DNA of 64,000 nt from NCBI GenBank assembly GCA_021521415.1, contig JAIQDT010002054.1, positions 1 through 64,000 of the forward strand, in the 5' to 3' direction. Origin of the DNA: Bidens hawaiensis (taxonomy: Eukaryota > Streptophyta > Magnoliopsida > Asterales > Asteraceae). Position 1 is the stretch's first letter. Each line of letters starts with the position of its first letter. A program made the translations under genes and the position numbers. Of the stretch, positions 9,481 through 18,806 are shown piece after piece. Under the pieces are notes generated by a model, which worked only from the letters and a program-made list of their open reading frames with translations, searched no databases and was not told where the DNA came from.

Positions 9481-12306
9481 ATGGCTGCGGTAGCTGGTGC
9501 TGGAGGTGCAGGAGGAGACGATGGTGATAAACAACGTCAATTTTACCCGGGTCACAATATGTACATCACTCTTGACCCGGAGGCGAGCGGTGTGGAGGAT
9601 TACCGCGAGATTATTACTTGCCTCATACGCTCGAGGATTTTTCATGCCATCACAAACACTCTGCCGATATCTCTACCAAATATCGAAGACTTCTGGCAGA
9701 CGGTCGAATACGACTGTCGTGTTGAGCCCCCGGTCATGCGAGCGACGGTGAACAATCAACAAGTTCAGTTCAATCCTGAACAGATTCGGGTGGCGTTACG
9801 ATTTGGTGAAGAGATGAGGGACGACCCTACAGAGTTCGTAGCTCCGTTCCGTGATGGAGCGTTTCTCCGAATGGGCTACTCTGGTCCATTAGGTGATACC
9901 CAGAGGAGGAAGGGTTTCCTTCTAGATCAGTGGCGCTTCCTCATGCACGTTATGATAGTTTGCATGTCTGGGAGGAAGGCGGGCACTGACGGTATGGGTG
10001 CGACCATGCAGTCCGCAATGACTGCACTGACCTATAACAAACGTTATAGCTTCAGTCAAATGGTCTTCTACGAGATTGACAGGTAAAGAAGGGCGATGTC
10101 TCGGGAGCGGTTCATTATGTACCCACGTTTTATCCAAATGATATTGAACCATGTGGCTCCGAGTCTACCTCAGAGACGCCCGATAAGATACGTGGAATCA
10201 GTGAGCAAACGTATCTTTGCTCAATGCCGCACTTCGAGTGCGAGGAGCAACCCTGAACGTCGTCCCAGGCATACTCCACTGTTTGGGTTTTTAATTAACC
10301 CATAGTATGTTCCTGCTGGTGGGGACGAGTTCAGAGATCCTCAACCGCGACAGGCAAGAGCAACTCAAGCTGTTCCTGCTCCTGCTGTGCCTGTTGTGTC
10401 GGCTGCAGAGGATATTGATCTTGACGCTGTTTTTGGAGGTCAAGGTTATTTTGATATGGATCAAGTTGAAGAGGTGCAGGTCTCTGCTGTACAGGGTTCG
10501 GGTGTGAGTGCTACTAGAGCAGCTACGTCGATGGCTGACTCCAATTTGGATGAGATTATGAATGAGGGGAGACGGTTGATGGTGTCTCGAGAGAGAACCT
10601 TTGGGAAAAGAAAGAGAACGGAGGATGATGAAGAGTCAGAAGAGGAAGAAGACATAGATAAGCTGATAAGAAGATCAAGATGGGAAAGGACAGGTGCTGG
10701 CATGGGAGCTGGAGAGACTTCAAGGATGGTACGTTTTGCTCCGGCCGCACTGTCTGGTATGTCTATTGTTCCTTCTTCTGTACAGGTTACAAGTACAAGC
10801 GCTGCGGATGTTCCCGTGGTGGCTACATTATCTGCTGGCACTCCATCCGTCACTGCTATCCAGACGTCGACTCCGGAGATCGTGTCTCTACCGCCTCCAA
10901 CGCTTACTCAGTCGGTGGTAGCTGCACGATTTGTAGAGTCAACGGTCATCACTAATGCAGGGTTATCAGGTATGGTACCACCTGCGGTTACGCCTGCTTC
11001 TGGTGTCTCGCCTACGCCTACTTCAGACTCAGAGAGAATAGCTTCACTAGAGCGGATCGTGGCAGAGCAATCTAAGACTATTCAAAGCCTAGTGGAAGCA
11101 AATCAACTACAGGCATCCCTCCTGGTTGAGCATGGGAAAGTTATAGATGCCTTAAAGGAGTTCTTGGCATCTCAGGGGGAGATGAGCTGTAAGGGCGACG
11201 AGCTCAGGACTAAAAGAAGAAATGACCGAGACGATGATCCCAATGCATCGAAAGATGCAGGTGGTGAGCTGCCAAGAACTTCTCAAGCTCTTGGTACTTC
11301 CACAGCTGAGGGGGAGTCTACCGATGCGGCTGGTGGTGATGATGTGGTGTTGGTGGAGGATGACGTGATTGATGCGTTGAAGGAGCTTGACGATGATATG
11401 TTCAGCGATGATGTGTTATTTGATGAAGATGTGCTGCCGAGTGATGTGATTGAGAAGATCGGTGAGCAGATTGTGATTGAAGATGGGATAGAAGAGGGGG
11501 AGATAGTAGAATAAGATGTCGAACACGAGATCCCTGATGTTGAGAAAGCCGACATGAATACCGAGATGGATGAGACTGAGTGGGAGGAGCAGCCTAGGTG
11601 GAAGGAAGGCTGTGCTCATTGGTTTATTAAGACCAAGAAGCCTGCTGTTCCAGCCATGTTCAAGAAGAGTTATAACATCAAAGGCTATGCTGAGTCGAAG
11701 AAGGGAATTATCTGTTGGATATATGATGAACAGATAAAGTTGTTTGTGGTGAAGCGTTATGATGGTATTCAATACTTCAAAAGAATGTTGAGATCTCTCA
11801 ATACGTTGCCGGAATGTGAGGTGAAAGATTTGGCCAGGTTGGGCCTGATAAATAGAAGTGACAACAACATGGCAAGAGTGATTGAGAAGATCGTGTGGAA
11901 AGAAAATATAAAAGAAAAGAAGTTTGAATTATTAAAGCCACAGAAGGGAAAGCTAGTGGAGGATACAGAAAGGGGATTGAGAGCAGATGGCAAGCCATGG
12001 ATGGTGATGAAGTACAAACCGATCCGATGCATCAAGGAGGTTCCAATGAAGACTATGCCTCAAGATGTGTTGAAGAATCTAAAATGGTGGTACGTTGATT
12101 GCCAGACTGCTGAAGCCGTGATGGAAGACGAAGATGAACAAGAAGTGCTGAGGGTGTATGATCCGATGCATCTTGTTAACTTATCGAAAGCTGATCTGCA
12201 AGTGTTGAATGAAAAGAAGATATTCTATATTCCTGCTTGGAAGGGTGAAGCAAGGAAATATCAGCGAGTAGTCACGGTGTGTGTTAGAGAAGGAGTGCAC
12301 GCGTGA
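9481..12306 (+). pseudogene. SIRE-type last ORF (env position), copy in element B
   Basis: One reading frame of 942 codons matches the ORF of element A throughout. In-frame stops lie at 10084-10086 (TAA where A has CAA), 10303-10305 (TAG where A has GAG) and 11512-11514 (TAA where A has a glutamate codon). Order of features: conserved N-terminal domain to about residue 270, with a YPRFIQMIL motif and an SKRIFAQCR segment; a variable Ser/Thr/Pro-rich and acidic middle; a heptad-like coiled-coil region around residues 515-565; a KRRNDRDDD basic patch; a strongly acidic stretch; and a conserved C-terminal domain. Function unknown. No convincing signal peptide or membrane anchor is visible. Confidence 0.82.
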
Positions 12307-12370
12307 AGATACAGGATTACGAGACAAGAGCTGAAAGATCAAGATATGAAGCTACTGCCAAGGGGGAGTC

Positions 12371-12846
12371 TGTTGGTGCATAGATGTCAGTAGTTCATAT
12401 GTCTAATGTCTGTAATCGAGTCTGTAATATTGTTTGTGTATTTGTTTGTAAAAGCGAAGTTGTTGACAAGTTCGCTTAAGCGAACTTGTTAACCAAGCGA
12501 AGTTGTTGACAAGTTCGCCTAGGCGAACTTGTTGAACGAGCGAAGTTATGGACAACTTCGCCTGAGGCGAAGTTGTCGTGTATTTATATAGGTTACGGTT
12601 TAACCGTTTATGAGTTGATTAGTTGATCGAGTGTGTTGGTTAATTTACGTGTAATTCAGTGAGTTGAGTGACGTGAGGTCGAGAGGCTGTAAGTATCACG
12701 GTTCGAGTTATTAATATAACGTGTGTTTGTTCGTATCGTGTTCGTGTGTTTTGTGAGCTTGTGTTCTACGTCCGTAACGATCTACACAGGGATTCCGCAC
12801 CTGTGTATATCGGGATATCTCGTGTGATCCGTCCAGGGAACCTACA
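12371..12846 (+). repeat. Right LTR of element B, plus orientation
   Basis: It starts TGTTGGTGCATAGATG directly after the purine tract AAGGGGGAGTC (12360-12370) and ends GGGAACCTACA (476 bp). U3 holds GCGAAGTT palindromes (12452-12570) followed by a TATTTATATA box at 12581-12590. It is related to, but clearly different from, the A LTR. Confidence 0.85.
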
Positions 12847-12914
12847 ATTGGTATCAGAGCTTTTGCTCGATTGTGTATCGGGATATCTCGTGTGATCCGT
12901 CCAGGGAACCTACA
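12847..12914 (+). repeat. PBS followed by a second LTR 3' end
   Basis: After the complete LTR the sequence continues with TGGTATCAGAGC and the first bases of a leader (12847-12874), then repeats the last 39 bp of the LTR and ends CCTACA. The repeated LTR tip, not the complete LTR, abuts the AGGTT duplication. It therefore acted as the integrated end. This tail suggests an aberrant reverse-transcription product. Confidence 0.8.
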
Positions 12915-13185
12915 AGGTTAAGCGAAGTTATCAACAACTTCGCCTACCTCTCAATTTCGCTTATCTCAAGCGAAGTTATCCACAACTTCGCCTACCTCCC
13001 AAGTTCGCTTAACTTAAGCAAAGTTATTCTCAACTTCGTCAATTCAGGCGAATTTAGAAAAGAGAGCGAAGTTCCGAATCAGCGAAGTTAAGACTTAAGC
13101 GAAGTTATCCACAACTTCGCCTACAGTACTGTTAAGAATAAAATTTTTATTTTTATTTTTCGGGTTTCTTTGTGTTTCGTGAAAA
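12915..13185 (+). other. Element A leader, part 2
   Basis: This continues the leader interrupted at 5997, starting with the right copy of AGGTT. It contains at least four GCGAAGTTAT-type palindromes with AACTTCGCC partners (12922-13120) and ends in a T-rich stretch before the gag ATG at 13186. No long ORF is present. Confidence 0.8.
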
Positions 13186-15807
13186 ATGTCTTCGATAAAT
13201 ATTACGGAACTGGTGAAGATGGAAGTGGAAGCGGGTTCAGCTACTAAGGCACCGAAGATGCTTAAGGGAACCGATTTTGTGGCGTGGAAGGATCGGTTTG
13301 AACAATATGTCAAGTACCAAGATGCTAAAATGTGGGTGTGCATTCAAGATGGATACATTCCACCAACTGCTGAGTATGAGGGTCGTGATCAGATTAAGAA
13401 ATACAACAAGATGGAAGAAGAAGAAAAGAAAATGTATGAGGCTGAAAGCAAAGCTCATGCAGCGATAACAATGACTCTTCCACAAGAGATTCTTCACACC
13501 TTCAGGAAGTATAAAACTGCCAGAGAGCTTTGGGAAGCGCTTGAAAACCGATTTGAGGGTAATGTGGGGATTCGTGCATCAAAGATTAAACTACTTAAAA
13601 CCCAATTCTCGGTGTTCAAGTACTTGAAGAATGAATCACTTGATGATATCATCACGAGATACTATCATCTGATGACCGAACTAAGAAATTATTCCATTGC
13701 TTACAAAGAAGATGAGATCGTGGAAAAGCTTCTTGTTGCTCTCCCACCTAAATGGGAGATGTACACTGTCTTGATGAGAGAAGACAAAGAGTTTGCCGAC
13801 TATGACTTGGAAATAGCAGTCAACAAACTAAGAACTTTTGAACTTAACATGGTTCGTAAAGAGACACCAACTGATCAGGTTCAGGATCCAGGAATGTATG
13901 GTGCAAAAGTTAACTCAAGTTCAAGTTCGAAGTCTGAATCATCTGCTTACTACTCAAAGGGAGTCTCGGGCGCTAACTCAATACATGACGGTCATGTATC
14001 TCTCAACATGAATGGTGATGTGTGTTTTGTAGCTGGTGGATCAAATGCTTCTAAACCTCAAGCAAACTAGAGTAGTTTTTCCTCAAGTGTTCCAAACATC
14101 AACTACTCTAAGATGCCCATGAGTGTTAAATCTGCTGAACAGCAGTTTGCTCTCTATGCATCTTTCATTGCTTCGTATGAAAATTACATTCAAGGCAAGA
14201 TTGTCGATCCTGCAACGTTAGACGAAGACTATGATCAGATCGACGCTGATGATCTGGAAGAGATGGATCTGCAGTGGCAGATGGCGATGATTGTGAGAAG
14301 GGTTAAACGGTTTATGAAGAAGACTGGTAGGAAGTTTGTGGGTGAAAGACCAGGGTTTGATAAGTCGAAGGTTAGGTGTTACAACTGTCAACAGAATGGC
14401 CACTTTGCAAAGGAGTGCACAAATGAACGTGTAGAACGCAGTCAGACCAGGTCTACACAACAGAGTGGTGGAAGTAATGAGAATAGAGCCATGATATCCA
14501 GACAAAACGGGGAGTACAACTGGAATCTGCATGTTGTGGAAGTGTTCGAACAGGCCAATTTAGCGAACATCGAAACTGCAGGAAGTGAGAAAGTAACTGG
14601 AGAAAATGAAGCTTACATGGCAGAAGTGGCAGACCAGCTCTCCGAGGTAAGTACCAAACTCCCTTGTACTAAATGTGAAAATCTCTCTGAACAATTGACA
14701 ACTATAACTGATCAGTTTGTTAGTTTGGATGCTTAATTTAAAACATTAAAAGAAGATCATCATTTCACTAAAGCTAGAGAAAACAGTTATAAGGTAAAAA
14801 TAAAAGCTAGTGAGAAAGATATTAGAAGTCTTAAAGCAAATCTAGCTGAAAAAATTCAAGTAATTGATCTTAGCTATGAAGTGTTAGAAGAGAAAACCAA
14901 ACTAATAGCTGAAAGGGATAAACAGATAGCTGATCACCAGGTGAAAGTGGTGGAACTTAACAGAAAACTTGAGCAATTTAGAAATTCCTCCGCTATACTT
15001 AATCACCTCGTTAGTGATCAAGGTTCCCCAGTTAAAAGGGGAGGAATTGGATATCATGAAGTTCCACCACCTTACAATCATAATTATACTTATGATCCTA
15101 GTAATCAGAAATCTGTTGATGTTGATTTTGGTCAGACAGTTCCGGTTAAGGTTACTATTAAAGAACCAGAAGTTAGTAAAGGCGAAACAAGTAAGCCTGT
15201 TTCGAGTGTTAAAATTTCTGTTCCTAGTCCTGTCTCATCAAACTCGGACAAGTCATCCGAGTCGAGTGAGACAAAATAAAAGGCAGTGTTACCAAAACAT
15301 GGAGAGAAACATAAAACACCTGAAAAGAAATCTCCACTAAACCCGTATGTCCCACCATATGTGAGACAAACGGGCAGTAATGCAGCCTCAACATCTAAAA
15401 CAACTACTGAGAAGAAAGTTAAACACAGGAGTTGTTTCAGATGTAATCAATTAGGACACCTAATTGCTGATTGCCCTCTGAAGCAGAGATTCAGAGGTGT
15501 GAGGCCTTCGAAAACTGAGAACAGAACTAACAGTAATCTCTATAATGGTAAAAATGAAAACTCATCAAAGTTCAGAAATTGGACTAATCCTGGATTTCAA
15601 AGAAATCAATCTCAGTTTTTCTCTGTTAACAACCAAATAATGAGTAATAATTCATTTAATTCACGAAGGTATGGATGGCCTCATAGTCAATCTACAAGAA
15701 GGTATCCTTTTAGGACTTACAGAAATTATACTAAAACTAACTTTGGACAGCCAAAGTACGGGATGTATCGACCCAAGACCAATAGGCCTTGGGTCCCCAG
15801 ATTTTAA
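13186..15807 (+). pseudogene. gag of SIRE-type element A
   Basis: A single reading frame runs from ATG 13186 to TAA 15805-15807, broken by in-frame stops at 14068, 14734 and 15277. The first 230 residues form a copia Gag domain (UBN2 type: FVAWKDRFEQYV, ARELWEALENRFEG, LLVALPPKWE). Two CCHC zinc knuckles follow, [14 protein letters not shown] near 14380 and CFRCNQLGHLIADC near 15434, with a coiled-coil-rich region between them (about 14740-15000). A long gag with an extra knuckle is usual in the SIRE lineage. Three of the stops could each have arisen from CAA or CAG by C-to-T change. Gag would form the cytoplasmic particle and bind the element RNA. Confidence 0.88.
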
Positions 15808-15822
15808 TCATCTGCTTTAATC

Positions 15823-16878
15823 GTGCAGGAACAGTTGAACAGGGCTGCAAACAATCTATGGGTTGTGGATAGCGGCTGTTCCCGGCACATGACGGGTAAA
15901 AAGAATTTGTTACACGAATGGAAACCTGTTCAGGGAGGAAGAGTGAGTTTTGCTGGAGAGAGCGGTGGAAGGATCACAGGAATTGGGACGGTGACTATTG
16001 GAAAAATGACATTAGAGAAAGTGAATTTCGTTGAAGAACTAAAGCATAATCTGCTGAGTGTATCGCAGATCTGTGACAAAGATTACACCGTGCATTTTAC
16101 CAAGAATGAAGCGATCGTGCTATATCCTGGTTTCAAGATACCAGAGGATTGGATAGTTATGAAGGCTCCAAGAGAAAAGAATACGTATATTATGGACATG
16201 AGGTCGACTGAGATGGCAACAGAAGAATCGTGTCTTCTGTCAAAAGCAACTGAATCGGAGTCCGAATTATGGCATAGAAGAATGGGGCATATTCATCTTC
16301 GGAAAATGAACTACATTGTCAAGAATGGGCTGGTGCTGGGTGTTCCCTTGAAGAATTTCAACTTTGAAGACCAATGCTTATCGTGTAAAAAGGGAAAGCA
16401 ACACAAGAAATCCCATCACACCAAGAAGGTTAATTCAATAGTCAGTACCCTAGACCTACTTCACATGGATCTCTTCGGTCCCGTGAATGTAAAAAGCCTA
16501 GGTGGAACATCATACTGCTTGGTGATCACTGATGATTTCTCTCGATACTCTTGGGTATATTTCCTGAAGTCAAAGGATGAAACGGTTCAGATGGTAATAA
16601 ATTTGATTACCAAAGTTGAGAATATTATGGGGAAAAGAGTTAAATACATCAGGAGTGACAATGGGACTGAGTTCAAGAACTACCAGATGGAGATCTTCTG
16701 CTTACAGAAAGGGATTGAACACCAGTACAGCGCTCCGTATACTCCGCAACAAAATGGAGTGGCTGAGAGGAAGAACAGAACGTTAATTGAAGGAGCCAGA
16801 ACCATGCTGGATGATTCGAAACTTCTTGTGGTGTTCAGGGCTGAAGCTGTTGCAACAGCCTGTTATATCCTTAATTGA
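15823..16878 (+). pseudogene. Protease and integrase part of pol, element A
   Basis: The same frame as gag continues past a stop at 15805. The aspartic protease motif VVDSG is at residues 14-18 of the segment starting at 15823. The integrase zinc domain has H151, H156, C185 and C188, and the catalytic D, D and E are at 216, 279 and 315 (MDLFGP, RSDNGTEF, NGVAERKN). A TGA at 16876-16878 ends the frame. The downstream frame differs, and the integrase C-terminal region usually found here is missing, so a deletion lies at about 16875-16890. Integrase upstream of RT confirms Ty1/copia order. Confidence 0.9.
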
Positions 16879-18806
16879 GTTTTAACAAAGTTGATGAAAG
16901 AATTGCTACGAAGATGATTTATGATGAGGAAGACAATTATGTGCAACGACCGCAGTATGATGAATGTCAGCCTTCCTCGTCAAATGCTGTCGATACCCCT
17001 GCTGCCTCTACTGAAGAGGAATTCTTCAATCCTTTTCACTCTCAACCACAATTACCCATTGATGAGCTACCTTCGAACCTGGAAGACAATCTGGAAGTCA
17101 GTGCGGTTTTGACTACGAGAATTCACAAAAATCACCCTTTGGAGAACGTGATAGGTGATCTGTCCGACGGTGTATAAACAAGACAAAGCTTGAATGAGCA
17201 CACCTGTGTTTACACAAGCATTAAAGATACGGGCATAATCAACGAATGCTTGTACACCTGCTTCATCAGCCAGATTGAACCAAAGAACTATCAAATGGCT
17301 CTCAAGGACAGCTCGTGGGTCGAAGCCATGCAAGAAGAGTTAGCCCAGTTCAAGAAGATGGAGGTATGGAATTTGGTGGCAAAACCGAAGAATGTGCATG
17401 CGATTGGCACCAAATGGGTTTTCAAATGCAAGAGAGATGAGAAAGGGATAATTATCAGGAACAAGACGAGGCTGGTTGTAAAAGGTTTTAATTAGCAAGA
17501 GGGGATTGACTACAATGAGGTGTTTGCTCCTGTGGCAAGATTGGAAGCCATTCGATTGTTTTTGGCATTTGCTGCACACAAGGAGATGAAGGTATTTCAG
17601 TTAGACGTGAAGAGTGCGTTCCTTAACGGTAAAGTCGATGAGGTTGTGTACGTTGAGCAACCTCCGGGTTTTCCTGACCCAGACTTTCCTGATCACGTGT
17701 ACAAGCTAAGTAAAGCACTGTATGGGCTACATCAGGCTCCTTGTGCCTGGTACTCAACACTATACGACTACTTGCTTGAGAATGGTTTTGAAAGGGGAAA
17801 GATTAATAGCACACTGTTCTTTAAGAGAAAAGGAAGCGACTTTCTTCTGGTGCAAGTCTACGTGGACGACATCATCTTTGCTGCATCAAAAGTCGCCATG
17901 TGTCAGGAGTTTGAGGCCGTCATGAAAAAGAGGTTTGAAATGAGTGCTATGGGTGAACTAACTTTCTTTTTAGGACTGCAGGTTGATCAGAAGAAAGATG
18001 GGATGTTCATTCATCAGACTAAGTATGTCCATGATGTTCTCAAACGCTTCAAGATGGAGGACAGCACTCCATTTGATACTCCAGTCTGCGTCAACCATAA
18101 ATTGGGTGCTGATTCAGACAACGATGCAGACGTGGACCCAACCCAATATCGGGCAATAATAGGTTCTTTAATGTACTTAACTGCTTCTAGACCTGATATT
18201 ATGTTTGTAGTTTGTCTTTGTGCACGCTTTCAGGCAAACCCAAAGGAATCTCACTTGAAGGGTGCGAAGAGGATATTGCGGTATCTCAAAGGCAAACCTA
18301 AGCTAGGGTTGTGGTACACGAGAGGAGGAGACTTGGAGTTGGTCGCGTACACGGATTCTGATTATGGAGGGTGCAATCAGAATCGGAAGTCAACAACAGG
18401 TGGTTGTCAGTTTCTTGGAGGCAGATTAGTGTCATGGCAGTGCAAGAAGCAGACCTCAGTCGCCATTTCAACCTGTGACGCAGAATACATGGCAGCATCC
18501 AACTGCTGCTCCCAGGTTCTTTGGATTCAACAGCAATTGCGCGATTATGGTCTGAATTTCACTCATACTCCTATTTGCATTGATAACACTGCTGCTATCT
18601 CAGTAACTAACAATCCCGTAAAGCACAGTAAAACTAAACACATTGACATCCGTCATCATTTTATACGGGATTGTGCTGAGAAGAAACTGATTGTGCTCGA
18701 AAAGGTGGATACGTTAGATAATTTCGCTGACTTGTTTACTAAAGCGTTTGACAAAAATCGTTTTCAAAACCTTGTTGAGCTGAATGGGATGATCAATCCC
18801 GAGTAA
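16879..18806 (+). pseudogene. Reverse transcriptase and RNase H of element A
   Basis: After the deletion the coding frame continues with an acidic linker, a TAA at 17175-17177, the RT start (SWVEAMQEEL, GTKWVFKCK), a TAG at 17493-17495, and then an open segment of 428 codons from 17520. That segment has the catalytic YVDD at residues 114-117, the FFLGLQVDQKK region and a copia RNase H domain (AYTDSDYGG, CDAEYMAAS, KHIDIRHHFIRD). The frame ends at TAA 18804. The TAG at 17493 stands where related elements have a glutamine, consistent with a C-to-T change. Confidence 0.9.

Larger units (their letters stand above)
5998..12914. mobile_element. Element B: inverted composite SIRE-like insertion with two U5 outer ends
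   Basis: The insertion is bounded by TGTAGG at 5998 and CCTACA at 12914 and by the perfect duplication AGGTT (5993-5997 and 12915-12919). Both outer ends are 3' (U5) ends of SIRE-type LTRs. The left half, 5998-8201, is minus-strand: an LTR, purine tracts and the C-terminal third of the last ORF. The right half, 8275-12846, is plus-strand: post-pol spacer, the full last ORF, purine tract and LTR. A 49-bp plus-strand filler (8226-8274) lies at the junction. No gag, protease, integrase or RT is present, so mobilisation must have used proteins of a relative such as element A. Confidence 0.85.
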
